A stretch of 64,000 bases of DNA from Rhexocercosporidium sp. MPI-PUGE-AT-0058 (GCA_020746875.1 JAGTJL010000012.1:186001-250000); one strand, 5' to 3'; shown: positions 10,611-23,083, counted from the first letter of the stretch. Numbers and translations: made by a program. The notes: generated by a model from the sequence alone, not told the origin.

Positions 10611-11206
10611 AGTCAGTTACAGATTCCCAATCTTGCGCAGATGATTAGTCCTAGAATCCAAAAACAAGTCAATGACGTCCCAATTGCTGCTTCTAGACTG
10701 TCTCACTTTGTGAATGTGAAGAACATTGTTGCTCTTGCCAGAAGGGAGTGCGAGGCTCCCAGCGAGGCAAACAATTGCGGACTACTTCTGATGGCTGCCT
10801 GGAAAATGGCTATAACTTAGTGGAGCAGACGCGTATCTCTTGTGAGCAAGTTAGGCGTATTTCGGGCATAAAAGCAGTAGAGTCGTATTGGTCTTATGGT
10901 AATGGAGACAACCGCGATAACTTGTGCGCTCCCGGAAAGGTGGGGGGCGGGGGGTTGATTCACGAGCTTCGTAACAGTCGTAAAAACGCGACTTATCAGC
11001 AGGCAGGAAAGTCAAACGGGTCGTTGTCTTGACTGAAAATTCGGGTTTATAAGAGTCACTGGGAAGTGAGAAGAAATATAAGCCAAATGTGACGATCGGG
11101 AAGCGAGGCTTTTCAAATTCGTCTCCTGTGAAGCGAGCGCTTTGGCCACCCAAAAAATGTCGCTTCACCGGTCACGAAATCGACCCGCCTCGAAGGAATT
11201 AGCAGC
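10611..11206. other. Intergenic between the Cys-rich gene and the retrotransposon
   Basis: About 0.6 kb of normal composition. Two overlapping ORFs of about 90-105 aa on opposite strands have no recognisable motif. It contains the promoter of the Cys-rich gene. Confidence 0.45.
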
Positions 11207-11211
11207 CTGGG

Positions 11212-11344
11212 AGAAGAAACGTTGATTTTAAAGAGGTAGAAGAGTTATTATATTAACTAGGAATGCAGAGGCTACCTCTCAAAGTAAGAGCTCTAAGAGC
11301 TGGTCCGTGCGCTAATTAACCTTTTTGCGTATAACTTTATTATA
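11212..11344 (-). repeat. LTR copy 1 (3' LTR in element orientation)
   Basis: 133 bp matching 19290-19422. Every difference I found between the copies is a C/T or G/A transition, and most changes towards T lie here. The preceding CTGGG (11207-11211) matches the bases after the other LTR. Confidence 0.8.
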
Positions 11345-14300
11345 AGTCCTTTTATAATAAGTCTCGCTCACGAGATCTTTTTAATCTAATCTAAAGAATA
11401 TATAAACTAGGCTTAGCTAGCTTTATATTAAACTGAAGTAACTCCAGAAGTAATATTACTTCTTTTAACGTTAATTTTTTAGATTTTATTATAAAGTAAA
11501 CCTTTACTTTTAATTATATTAATATAATTTAAATAAATATAAATACTAACTCCTTTTCCGAACTTATATTTTTTTATTCCGATTCTTAAACGCTAGAAAT
11601 AATAAGCTGCTATAAGATCTGTATCTTACGCTTTTTCCGCAGCTTAAGAAGTAATGAATAACTAGCGGTCCCAGCTCGTAAGTTTTAATAAGTTAGAAGA
11701 CGCTTCTTAAGCCTAATGATTAAGTATGAATTCCTAAAGTAAAAGAGCTTAAGTTAATTAATATAGAAATAGCGAAGAATAAGGGTACCGTTAATCTGGC
11801 TTAACTTATATGATCTCTTATATTCTCCTTTAATTCTTAAAATAATAAATAATCCTTTTTAAGATGGACGTAGCTTTTGATTAGCGGTGGTATAATCGTA
11901 AAGTATAATTATAGAACTTAAAGGGAAATTTCTTATTCTTCTTTAAAATCGTAAATTATAATACTCTTTACGTTTCTGTCGTTGCAAATCTGATATAATA
12001 GAAACTTTCTCTAATAATATATCTTAAGTCTTAACGTGCTTAAGTACCGTATTATTCTACTTTTTATTCTTATTAGAATCTGCTCCTTATAACTCGTCTG
12101 AGAAGCTTTAGTAATTCAAGTCTTAATTAAAGACTTGAATATAATATACTGAAAAAGCTAAATTAATTAATAATCGGGACTGATATTTTCGGTAAATATG
12201 GAAAAGAGAATAACTAAGGAAGCTGATCTTTTTTAAATTAATCTCTAAAGTAATTTTCTGTAACTTCGATGTATATAAAAGTTTAATCTTAATTATTACT
12301 CTTTATATTATATTTACTGCTTTCTTAGCTATTTCGGTATTTTTTTTAAATGCCGAAAGGGAGTTGAATTATAATATTCTTTTCTTGCTTACGTAATTCC
12401 TTACGATATCTTCGAAATGACTTTTAAGATTAACGTAAAAGCTAACTAGGATTTTATTAGTATAAAAAAGAAAGTCTAAGTATTAAGTGATATTAAAGGA
12501 GTCTACTGCTGTATAAAAGTAGGTTTAAATAAACCTGGAGAAATAATTTACGATTATAAGTAGAAATCTGAACTCTTCTAGTAAATCGTAAAATAAGCCG
12601 CAGAAATCTGCACCGAGTAGTTTTATAGGAGTAAATACGAGTATTTTAGATAAAAGCTATGATCTTTAAGCTAATCCGTGCTTAAAGTATTAGAGATATT
12701 TAGCGATATAAAAGATTATATTTTTAATTATAATAAGCTAGTATATATGCTTCAGCTTTCTGAGCGTGATAGTAATTGCGAAATAACTTCTTTTATTATA
12801 AGTATTTGTTAGAGCTTCTGTAACTTAGCTAGAGATTAAGTAAGTCTTGAATATTTTTTTTTATTTGAATTATAGCGTATTATATTATTACTTGTATTTA
12901 ATAGCTTTATATTATAAGCTTTGGCGCTGAATTTGGTTGATTCTGTTTGGAAACTTTTAGTTAATTAAGAGTTAAGCGACTTGAGAATACTAAAGACTCT
13001 TACAATAAACTTTTGTTGTATTGTTTATAATAACGTTAACTGATTTGGATTTTAGTAGCAGTTAGATTGAATAATTAAGATCTGTAAGAATAGCTTTTAA
13101 AGTAATTGAGATTTTAATATATAATAATAAGAGCTGAAAAATATCGTAGTATTAATTTTTAATTATATAAAAAGCTATTATAAACTGAATATCTTCTTCT
13201 TTTTAGCTAATAAGCTTAATAATAGATTCTGAATTAAATATTACTCTTAATTCTTTAATTATAAAAGAATCGTCTAATTAAGAGATCTTAGATATTTCTT
13301 TAATAAGCTTCTTATAATTATTTATTTTATCCTTTTATTTCCAGATAAGATTAGAAAACTTAAGTAATTTATTTCCGTACTTGAATAAATCTATCTTATC
13401 GTATTCTTTTTTAAGAAAGATAATCCGGGATAAAGTATTAGTAATCTTATTTCTTTTCTTTTAAATATACGAGATAATAATATTTAATAGCCGTAGCTTC
13501 GAAGCTTATTATATATAAATTTTTTCTTATATTACTATTAAGCTCAAGAAGTGAGTCAGAGGTTAATAATTTATAAGAATTATATTAATCTTCTCGTTTT
13601 TAAATATATAATAATACTTACGGCAGAATTCAACGATCGTGAGAAGCTCTTGCTTATACGTATTATAATTCTATTAAATCTTTATAAAAGTAAAGCTATC
13701 GAAGAGAAATAAGACTATCTTCTTCTTCTTATCTTTTTATTATACGATATAATAATTACTTGCATATCTATTAGTATCTGAATATATTATAATTGTATTA
13801 AATAAGTCGTATTCATTCCTTTTTATTATATTAAAATATAAGTCTTAAAGCAGCTTAAACAATAACTTCTCTGGTGCTTTTTACTTCTAAAGTACGTTTC
13901 CGGTAAGCTTATTTAAGAGCTTAATTATCTTAGCGAAGTTTTTAATCCAGGGCCGAGTGATCTGGATCGCGCTTAAGAAGCTCCGGACCTCTAAGGCATT
14001 ATTTAAGATTGGCCAGATTTTAATTCTGGCTAATTTCTCGAACTTGATACTAGTCTTTCTTTTAGTTATATAGCGCGTTCTAAGTATTAAGACCTCTTAC
14101 ATAAATAGAGAATATTTCTTAAAAGATAGTTTTAATCTTAATTATAATAGTTTAAGTAATAAGTAATCTCTTAAGAACTTGAAAGCCGTATTAAAGTCTT
14201 TGAAGTTTTTAAAGATATCGTTTATATAGAATATAAAAGCTTATATTTTAACTGATTTTTCTTTAACTCTTAATAAGAATAATAAAAGTTCTGAATTATT

Positions 14301-17300
14301 AATTTTAGTTTTAGCTATAATTTAAGAGCGAGGTATTAGTTTTAAGATTATCTTTATTAGTTTATTTATTTTAAAGGTTAAGCTTCTAGCTTCTTAAGGC
14401 ATTTTAGTTAGTTAGAGCTGCTTATACTTAAGTGTAGAAAAAGCGTAAAAGTAGCGGGAGTCTGAGTTAAGGTTTATAAATTAATATATATACTTTAAGT
14501 CGAGCTGCAGAAAGATCTGATAATTAAAGTTGCTGAAATAATTATAATACTTAGATATGTTAATTATTATATAATTAAGAGTAGTTTCTTTAATCTTGGA
14601 ATAATTAAAAGTCATTTTATATTCTTTTTTTAAAGCTTTAGATTCTGATTTTTTTTTAACGAGATAGAGATAAGAGTTTTAGTTAGATAAATAGCTGTTG
14701 TAGAGTATAATGCTCTTAAATATACCGTATTTTATCCTTTTATTAATAGTTTTATTAAACTAGGTTAATTTAATTAGCGTATATCTTTTAAGAGCGTTAT
14801 CTGCGATAAGCTTAGCTTTACTTAAGACTCTGGCTTTATATTTATATAAATCGGTATATAAGATATTTTTTATATTAATAAAGTTGATTTCCTGATAAAT
14901 ATATAAGAGTTGCTAGACTTCTTTAAGCTTATCTGGGAGTATATCTGGGCTAAAAGTTAACGCAGACTTAATAATTTATTTTTTAAGTTATTAGTCGGAG
15001 ATTATTTTAATAAGCAGTTTGATTATTTTGCGCTTAATAGGAAATATTAGTATAAAAGTCTGGGCTTAATTGCTATTAATATTAAGTTATTTAATTAATA
15101 CAGCCTGATATATCGGATCGTTCTTAAGCTTAATCTTATTACTTTAAGATGCCAGAAAATTACGACCGAGCGTTCTTTTAAATATCTGTTAATAATTAGG
15201 ATTGCTTTAGAGCAGTTTTAATAATATTTTAGAAGCTGGAGTAGTTTTTCCGGAAAATAATTCAGAAGTGGCGGCTTTTAAAAACGTAATCCCTTTATAG
15301 TAAGTAGAAGCGGTAAGTGCTTGGAGCTCAAGATTCTTAAATAATATAACTATTAGGTTCGAAGATTTTAATGAATGCTTGAAGGGTTAAGGATATTCCT
15401 TAGTATAAAGCGGGCTTTAAGTAAGCAGCTTAAACTAAAAGTTCAGTAGTATTATTAATGAGCTTTTAGGCCTAATAATGAGTTTAACGTTATTCCTAAG
15501 ACAAGATAGCGCATTTAGTTTTTTGAAAGCTGCTTTGTCTCAGTCTTATTATTTAATAAAAACTTATTTTTAAGGAAGTCAGAATCGAGCTCAGAATCGC
15601 TGATAATAGCTTGATTAGATTCTTAATTAGTAAATTTGATCGTGAAGTTATTAATATCGCGTTACAATAGAACCTTTAAGTACAGAACGAGGTTAAGCTC
15701 TTTAGAAGGCGTAAATAGAAGTCCTTGAATAGTAACTGGTCTCTTTCGATCGACATTGCTTTTAATAATAAAAGTACTTTTATAGATATTAAATTTAGTA
15801 TTAACAGAATAAAGCTATAATAATCCAAATAGTAAGCTTAGCTCCGTATTTCTTAATCTAATAGATACTCGGACGAAAGTATAAACCTTTCTTTAAATAC
15901 TTTTTATACTTATCTTAAACTTTACGAAATATTCTAATTTATATATTACTTTATTCGCAGTTCTATAACTGACGCCCGAGAAGTTACGAGAATTGAAAGT
16001 ATAAGTCTTTAATCTTAACTTCTGCTGGAAGGCTGGTGTTATAATGATGATATTATTACTTTAGTCTGAGGTATATATACCGATTGGCAAGTCTATAATT
16101 ATAGCTTTTCTTTTATTTAATATTTTAATAAACGTTAGGATCTTTTAGGTTTTATTATCTGGATGAATTTGAGGCGTAATTTGGATCAGCTTTGATCCGA
16201 TTAATATTATTGAAGTTATAGTAGTAGCTGTCGTTATTAGTAGTTGATCTTTAGATAATAAGTTTTATTTTTTGCTTTTCTTTTGGTTTTTACGTATAAA
16301 TAACTTGCGGAATTGCTTAGAAACCTTTAATAAAAGTTAGTATAATTTAAGTAAATTTAAGGGAATGTTAATCCGTGAAGTCAGTTCCTTATAATTAATC
16401 GGTCTTAGTCTTTTATATTTAATAATCTTACGGAGTTATCTTAGTTTTTTCTTTTCTTCTCTGGATTTAGTAGTATCTTAAGTAGCTTAATTGGGATTTT
16501 CTGCTTTATAAGGCTTAGTTAGTTAATTCTTATTTGTTAATGACTAAATACGAATCTTTTTTTTAGCTCGGGTTATTATAAATAAGTTAATTAAGGGAGC
16601 AGTCTTATTGTTTTTTAGACTTGAGCTATTTATAGAATAATATTGAAGATTTTCTATTACTTTAAGTAAAGATTTTATATTTAGCTTCTTCTTAGGTTTA
16701 ATTATGACTTTCTTAAACTGAACGAACTAATTAAACGGTATATTACCTTGTATTATAGAAGCTAGTGTGCTTGTTCCGGTTAATGTTGAGCTTGTGCTTG
16801 AGCTAAAGGTTTCAGTAGCTTGAGTTAAGTAAGGCTTATGAACCTTAAATAATTAAATATTTTCTTCACGAGCTTCAGAGCCGGCTTCGCTTTTTAAGTT
16901 AATTTATAGCTTAGCGTGATAAGCAATAATTATAATATTTAAGAATATAATATTCTTTAAATAAGCTTTCTCCTAGAATAATAAAAGAGCATTCGTATAT
17001 TAAAACTTAGAATATCTGTAAACTCTATAATTAACGCAGAAGAGGCTATCTTTTTACTTATTATAAATAGCTGATCTATTAATGAAAGGGTTTAAGGACG
17101 ATTTAACTAGACGAATAAAAAGATAGTTATTTATGACTTTTCTTAGTATTTAATTGATATTGCGCTAAGTGCTGGATTTATAAGCAGGATTCTGGTTATA
17201 ACTATTTCTACTTCTTAGCTGGAACTGTCTTATTAAGCCTGAAGCGTTTGAAGCCGATATTTATGGAGCTGGAACTATTATTTGAGAAGTTTCGGCTGGC

Positions 17301-19289
17301 TTAATTAGTGCTGCTAAAGGCAAAGCTAGAATTAATAATTACTAGATCGCATAAGTGCGATTATTCTGTACAGCCAGAGTTATATAAGCAAGGACTCCTG
17401 AATATACTTTAATATAATATTTAAGGCGCTTATAATATCTTCGCATCTTAATATCTGCCTCAATCTTTTCCTGAACTTTAATAGTTTGCTAGAATAAGCA
17501 GAGTATTTTATACGTTTTTTATAAGTAAAGTATAAGGAGAATATTATTAATTAAAGTATAAGATCTGAGCTTATTATCTTTTATATTACGAACGAAAATC
17601 GATATAATAAAAGTTAAGATATAGCGGTCAGAATCCTTTTGAATCGGGTTTAGTTTATTTATTGTGGTCTTCTTTAAATCCTTTCCTTTAATACGCTTAA
17701 GTAGCGCAGCGGTTCTGGAGTAATAAGAGCTTAAGTTCTCGGACTTTTTTTAAAATAAATTAAAAATTTTAATTATTATATTTAATTCTTTTATTAAAGT
17801 ATTATTATTTAAATATTAGATCTTGAGCTATTTAATAATTTTAATCTTATAATTTTTAGTAATTATAGCTCGGTTAGCCATAATTGCTTTTATTTTTAAA
17901 TTAAAACGAAAGCGTCTTAAAGCTTTATTACTTAATAAGATAAAGATAGTTTTAAAGTAAGTTAAGGCTAAAGGAGATATTTAATTATTAATCTCAAAGT
18001 TATAATCCAGGCGATTTAATTATAATTCAGCTAATATCTCGCTGTTATAATCTTTGCATCGGTCGAACCGGGGTATTTTTATAAGAGCTATTATGAGAGG
18101 TATTACCGCAGCTTCTAGAATAATTGAGCTCGATGAACTTAGGATATATACGACCTCTTGGATTAATTCTTAGATTAATCTTAAATATTCTAGATTTACT
18201 TCCGACGTATCCGAGTTTCTTTAAGTTTGGTTAAAGCTTAATTAAGCTTCAGAATCTAATCTTTAAAGCTTAGAATTCTGTTATTTAGCTTCTGAGCTGA
18301 ATAAACTTAAAGAGTTAGTATAATTTACTAAGTTAGCTAGATCTCTTAATTAAATTAGAAGTTATTAGATTGCAGATAATTTAACTTATTATTCTTTAAG
18401 TATTTTAGACTTATCTGATTTTAAAGTAATAATCTGCTGAGCTATTAATTCCGTTGACTTAAATAACTATAAGTCTTCTGTATTAATATAAGCTTACGCT
18501 AATATACTTGAGTTTATTTACATCTGCTTTGCTAGTTTCTGAAACTCTGGGCTAGTTTTATTAAAGATAATAGGCTTAAGCGTATAGCTGTTCGGAGGTA
18601 GTGCGGATCTCGATAAATTAAAGAAGTAACAGATTCTAAATACTTGATATTATTATAATTATAATGCGGCTTTAGTTTCTGATTTTATTAAGCTTAAGGA
18701 AGATTAGATACGTATAGCTCTTTATTAGTTTAATTACTTAAAGCTTGCTGCAAAGATAGCTAGGAATATCTGAGCTTAGCGGAATAAAAACTTGAATACT
18801 TTTTGAACTAGCTAAATGCTTTCTTAGTTTTCTTATAAATAATAATTAATAACTGGGTCTCTTCTGTCGGAGCTTAATACAGCTTTAATAAGTTGAATTA
18901 AGATTTCTTTCTTTTATAATAAAAGTAATAATATTATTTGCTTTATATTCGGTGCTTTTCTTTCGCGTTCTGATATTAAAAAGCAGCTTTGGAGATACTC
19001 ACGCCTTTAAGCTCTTAGACTTATAAGAGGTTCTTGAGGGTGCTCTTTCGTCTTAAATGCAGTTTAGAATAGTCTAGATGATAATTAGTAAAGATTCTTT
19101 GAAGTAATAGTAGCTTACGCTGTGAGGATTGATATCGCGAAATAAGAGTAGTTTCGTACGCCCGGGAGAAAGACTTGCTGATTTGCTGCAGCTATTGCTT
19201 AAGTATAGATTTAAACTGATTAGAAAAGAAAAGCAAAGGAAGAGACTTGAATTTATGCAAAGATTCTTGCGCTCCTTACGTAAGTCATT

Positions 19290-19422
19290 AAAAGAAACGT
19301 TGATTTTAAAAAAGTAGAAGAGTTATTATATTAACTAGGAATGCAGAGGCTACCCCTCAGAGTAAGAGCTCTAAGAGCTGGTCCGTGCGCCAACTAACTC
19401 CTTTGCGTACAACCTCATCACA
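19290..19422 (-). repeat. LTR copy 2 (5' LTR in element orientation)
   Basis: 133 bp matching 11212-11344. It retains C residues near its right end (ctcatcaca) where the other copy has T (tttattata), so it was hit less by RIP. It is followed by CTGGG (19423-19427). Confidence 0.8.
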
Positions 19423-19562
19423 CTGGGCTGACTAACCCCGCTGCCCCGATTTGAGGCTAAGCGCCGACTTGCTTCGCCTAGCTCCTTTTAACAAGACATA
19501 GTACTGACTGTACAATACCGAATTACAACCTCTCTCTTGAGCATCAAATATTCCTGTCCAAA
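19423..19562 (+). promoter_or_regulatory. Short leader between the LTR and the second HET gene
   Basis: Only 140 bp separate the LTR end from the HET start codon. The sequence is GC-richer than the element interior and contains no clear TATA box. Promoter elements of the HET gene must lie here, inside the LTR or inside the element. The regulatory role is inference. Confidence 0.35.
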
Positions 19563-21368
19563 ATGTTTACGTACCTTCCCCTGGACTTGACTCCACAATC
19601 GCGACAGATTCGGTTCCTTAATCTACTCCCGGCTTCGTCCTTCGACGCCGACATTAGTTGCACGATATTCAATGGCTCTCTTCAAGCCCCTCCTCACTAT
19701 GAAGCCCTCTCCTACGTCTGGGGGACGGAATCAGATAAATCGAACATCACCTTGGTGTATGACGCTGCAGAAGTAAATGCGTCATGCAAGACAGACAGTG
19801 ATAATCATATCCCCCATACAGACACCGCTCTGAACTTCGAAGTGACGCCGAACCTCGCATCTGCACTCCGCCATATCCGAGACGACAAATTATCACGGAC
19901 ATTATGGATAGACGCAATATGTATCGACCAACAGTCAACAAAAGAGAAGTCACACCAAGTGGCGCAGATGCGCCAGGTCTACCTCTCAGCCCAACAAGTA
20001 ATCATGTGGCTTGGCCCAGAACTCTCCACATCCAGCTCTCTTGCGATCGACTTTCTCCGTAGCATACCCATGAGGAAGGACGGAACACCTCAGTATGACT
20101 ATCAGGAGGCTGATAGTCCCGCTTGGTTTGCATCTGATGATCTTTTTCTCAAACGACCATATTGGCACCGCTCGTGGATCTTGCAGGAGGTACTACATAA
20201 CAGACCTGTGACTGTGTATGTGGGAAAGAATTCTCTAGATATCAATGACTTCTTTGATCTTTTCAAGAAGTACTTTACCTTCCGAAAGGTCCTTTCCACC
20301 CTGTCAATGAGCGGCTTGTCCGCAGCAGCACAACATGAGCTTTCCAAGGAACCAGAGCGAATGAATGATGTGCTTGCGAATGATCAGTGGTTTCGAGCAT
20401 TAGGAACTACAGAATCGATGCCGGATGCTCTAGTGTACATGCGCCCTCTATTTAAGGATCCTAAATACCTCCCACGTCTTGGCCACTTACTGTACACCTT
20501 CCGAGATCAGGGCGCGACTGTTCCTAAAGATAAGATATACTCTTTGTACGGAATGGCAAAGCAAGAGTACGATATTGAGATTAACTACAATGACAATCCT
20601 GCGGATGGTGCCGCCCTTACAACCCGAGATCTCTATATGCGGACAACGAGGCAATTACTGGCCAATGTTCTAGTCGTGCTGCTGTGGATCGAATCTCCAC
20701 AGAGGAACATTGAAAGTGGACTAGATGGTATTAACTTACCCTCTTGGGTGCCCGATTTCATGACGGAGCAGCATTTGAGTGCGAGGTGCTTATACACAAA
20801 AGGTACATTGTTTTGTGCTTCGAAAGATTTCCCAGATGGAATGTGGAAAAACCGATCTGCCGATAAGGAGGACGATCTCAAGAAGAGTGGCATCTTCACT
20901 ATAAGAGGAGTCCGCGTTGGGCGTATCAAAAATACACGAGAGGTGCACGCTACGAAGAAGTGGTCTGATGCTGAAGCCGCACAGGGCTGGGACAAGCTGA
21001 GATTATTCTGGTATGAATCCGTAAGACATTTTCATGGTATGGATACAGCTATATCAAACGAAGCTGTCCCTCAAAGCGTCATATCATCAGCGACCTTCGA
21101 GAACACTAGTTGGGGTCCTTGTAAGGCAGAGCAAGGAGACATCATCGTGGTCGCCGCTGGCAGTAACATCCCGCTAGTTCTGAGGGAGGAAGAGAAGCGG
21201 TTTCTATTTGTTGGTGGTTGTTGGCTAGTCAAGTCGCAGATAAATCTGTCCGCGTTACTAGGGCCAGAAAATAGTAGCAAGCAGGAGGGTTTCGATGAGA
21301 TCATGCACGGCAGTATTGTCAAGGAGATTGGAAAGACTTGTGTTGTAGAAGAATTCGAGTTATGCTAG
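19563..21368 (+). CDS. HET-domain heterokaryon incompatibility protein
   Basis: An intact single-exon 601-aa protein. The HET domain spans roughly residues 46-210: YEALSYVWG (46-54), WIDAICIDQ (115-123), VIMWLGPE (146-153) and RSWILQEV (203-210). Downstream come DKIYSLYGMA, the conserved helix after the HET core in this family, a middle region with LPSWVPDF, and a C-terminal segment GDIIVVAAGSNIPLVLRE and FLFVGGCWL typical of stand-alone HET proteins. There are no ankyrin, WD or NACHT repeats. HET proteins cause growth arrest or death after fusion of unlike strains. The start ATG lies 18 codons before the first predicted strand and fits the family. The neighbouring retrotransposon ends 140 bp upstream. 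It shows no RIP damage despite that proximity. Confidence 0.9.
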   Translation: MFTYLPLDLTPQSRQIRFLNLLPASSFDADISCTIFNGSLQAPPHYEALSYVWGTESDKSNITLVYDAAEVNASCKTDSDNHIPHTDTALNFEVTPNLASALRHIRDDKLSRTLWIDAICIDQQSTKEKSHQVAQMRQVYLSAQQVIMWLGPELSTSSSLAIDFLRSIPMRKDGTPQYDYQEADSPAWFASDDLFLKRPYWHRSWILQEVLHNRPVTVYVGKNSLDINDFFDLFKKYFTFRKVLSTLSMSGLSAAAQHELSKEPERMNDVLANDQWFRALGTTESMPDALVYMRPLFKDPKYLPRLGHLLYTFRDQGATVPKDKIYSLYGMAKQEYDIEINYNDNPADGAALTTRDLYMRTTRQLLANVLVVLLWIESPQRNIESGLDGINLPSWVPDFMTEQHLSARCLYTKGTLFCASKDFPDGMWKNRSADKEDDLKKSGIFTIRGVRVGRIKNTREVHATKKWSDAEAAQGWDKLRLFWYESVRHFHGMDTAISNEAVPQSVISSATFENTSWGPCKAEQGDIIVVAAGSNIPLVLREEEKRFLFVGGCWLVKSQINLSALLGPENSSKQEGFDEIMHGSIVKEIGKTCVVEEFELC

Positions 21369-21931
21369 GTTACTATAACTAGTTCGACTCAAATTAATCC
21401 GTACACCCTTATAATAAACCCAAGAACTTTTTATTGCAATGTGATTATACAGCAGGACCTCAGCAGTCAAGGTCAACCGGTAATGCCAGGCAATCGATTA
21501 GACATGATAGAACGGAGCCAGTAGCTGCAGGCTTCCTGAAGGCTGATTCGACGTTGTTTGGACTCGCCACTTCTTTCTGCCTTCCATTCACAGAGAACGC
21601 GAGGATAAATCGCAGATCAGATTGACGGTTAGAAATTCAACAAGGAAGATAGAAAATTTCAATTTTATCGCTCGTAGATCAATGCATGGATTACTCGATT
21701 CCTTGCAATCAATAAACACATAGTGCGATACATCGTACAGAAAAAAATGGGTATGCAAGTTTGCCTTGCCGAAAACAAAGACGGCCGAAGATGTCAAGAA
21801 CTCCAAACACCATATCCATGCGCCTCGCTCGTTCGCTCTTACCCTCATCTCTTCTCATGAATCTCATTCCATCACACATCTCTCATCCCGAACATCACCT
21901 CATTACTGCTCCCACGACCGATGCTCAATGC
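21369..21931. other. Convergent 3' intergenic region
   Basis: 563 bp between the 3' ends of the HET gene and the mucin-like gene. It should carry both 3' UTRs. No gene was seen. Confidence 0.5.
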
Positions 21932-23083
21932 TCAGTATCTCGGATTTTGACCCAGGGTACCAAGACCCTGATGCAATTCCAATCTTGGAACAGGCGGCGC
22001 ACTAGACCCAGAGCCAGACGACCCAGCGCCTCTATACTCTGGCGGTGTCAGACGTCCCGTGCCCTGACCCCCCACAAAGTACTCCTGCTGGCTATAATTC
22101 GCCTGATCAGACCTCTGACCACCCGGTGTGATAAGCGGTATAGTCGCATCACTCGCCATAGGATTCGGTCTCGTAAACGCCTTCGCCGCCTCGACATCAC
22201 CACCCCTTCCAGATCTAGAGCTCGCAGCAGCAAGGAGCTGGGCCTGCTGCTTGGCCTTGACTTTATTCTTCCCATGGATAACCATGGCGATAACCGCGAT
22301 GGCTGTTGCGGCTAGTCCAACGCCGAACGCAATCGCTACGACGAGCCCGGAGGTCTTGAGGCTGTTGTCGCGCTTCATGCAGGAGCTTGAGCCGGGCCTT
22401 GCGGAGAAACATATCATGCCTGGGGCGCAAGATGCGAGTTCAATGGTTGTGGCTACGCAAGATTGAGTCTTGCCGCGGGAGACTATGCATTGGGAAGTTG
22501 ATTTTGTGGTGGTTACGGAACAGACTAATGGACCACCTGTTATACTTGCGGATTGGGCGGTGGCGGTAGAGGTCGATGTTAGACTGGAGCTGGATGTGCT
22601 AGTCGTTGAGGAAGCAGTGGTGGGGGTGGTGGAGGTGGCGGAGCTGGTGGAAGTGGTGGGTTCGGTTGTGGACTCGGATGTTGTTGTTGCTTCTGTTGAT
22701 GAAGGAGCTGTCGTCGTTGTTTTCTTCGCAGATGTAGTTTTGCTAGTTGTTTTCTTGGTAGTTGTCTCCTCTTCCGTTGTGCTCTTTTCCGTGGTCGTCT
22801 CATCATTTTGTCTCTTCTTCAACTCTCCCTGTCCAGCTCGGCAGTCGAATGTAAACCAAACAGCTTCCGCTGTCGCATCTGCCATTGAACATCCGCCAGA
22901 AACCAAACAATCCTCGATCTCCTCCAGTCGTGTAAGGTCGATATCTGTGTGCAAACATTTCGAGATCTCCCTCTTCGTGCCGCAAGATATCCTAGCTACT
23001 AGGTCGTCGAGGTTGTTCTGGGCGCATCCTGTCGCAGAAACAATCGCGGCCGAAGCCAGAAATGCAACGAGTACTGATCGCAT
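21932..23083 (-). CDS. Mucin-like single-pass membrane protein (possible cell-wall sensor)
   Basis: A 383-aa protein with signal peptide MRSVLVAFLASAAIVSA (about 1-17), a first Cys block with C20, C34, C43, C59, C65 and C81, then a KKR dibasic site (89-91). A Ser/Thr-rich stalk (about 95-180, many Thr, likely O-mannosylated) follows, then a second Cys block (C188-C235), a transmembrane helix (about 245-269, GLVVAIAFGVGLAATAIAVIAMVI) and a cytosolic tail of about 110 residues rich in Gly, Ser and Pro. This resembles Wsc/Mid2-type surface sensors in layout, but the Cys spacing is not a WSC domain and has six, not eight, Cys, so it is not CFEM. I chose the ATG at 23083 over the in-frame upstream one at 23266 because it places the signal peptide at the N-terminus. 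Function is inferred from architecture only. Confidence 0.75.
   Translation of the reverse strand: MRSVLVAFLASAAIVSATGCAQNNLDDLVARISCGTKREISKCLHTDIDLTRLEEIEDCLVSGGCSMADATAEAVWFTFDCRAGQGELKKRQNDETTTEKSTTEEETTTKKTTSKTTSAKKTTTTAPSSTEATTTSESTTEPTTSTSSATSTTPTTASSTTSTSSSSLTSTSTATAQSASITGGPLVCSVTTTKSTSQCIVSRGKTQSCVATTIELASCAPGMICFSARPGSSSCMKRDNSLKTSGLVVAIAFGVGLAATAIAVIAMVIHGKNKVKAKQQAQLLAAASSRSGRGGDVEAAKAFTRPNPMASDATIPLITPGGQRSDQANYSQQEYFVGGQGTGRLTPPEYRGAGSSGSGSSAPPVPRLELHQGLGTLGQNPRY

Larger units (their letters stand above)
11212..19422 (-). mobile_element. Ty3/gypsy LTR retrotransposon, heavily RIP-mutated
   Basis: An 8.2-kb element bounded by 133-bp direct repeats (LTRs 11212-11344 and 19290-19422). 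In the minus orientation the LTR starts TGTGATGAGG. CTGGG occurs immediately outside both ends (11207-11211, 19423-19427), a plausible 5-bp target duplication. Minus-strand reading finds reverse transcriptase remnants: FYINDIF (YxDD-box region, near 14234-14215) and EVRSFLSAIQITRPWIKNFA with LNKLTGN (about 14020-13905), the connection segment typical of fungal gypsy polyproteins. The order fits gag towards 19 kb, RT at 14 kb and integrase below 13.5 kb, but I could not confirm gag, protease or integrase motifs. The interior is extremely AT-rich with stops in all frames; nothing is open for 60 codons from 11169 to 19128. Confidence 0.85.

Noticed and set aside
19129..19317. 62-aa plus-strand ORF at the retrotransposon end
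   Set aside because: It lies inside the element on the strand opposite to its coding direction and runs into the LTR; a chance frame in a less RIP-hit patch.
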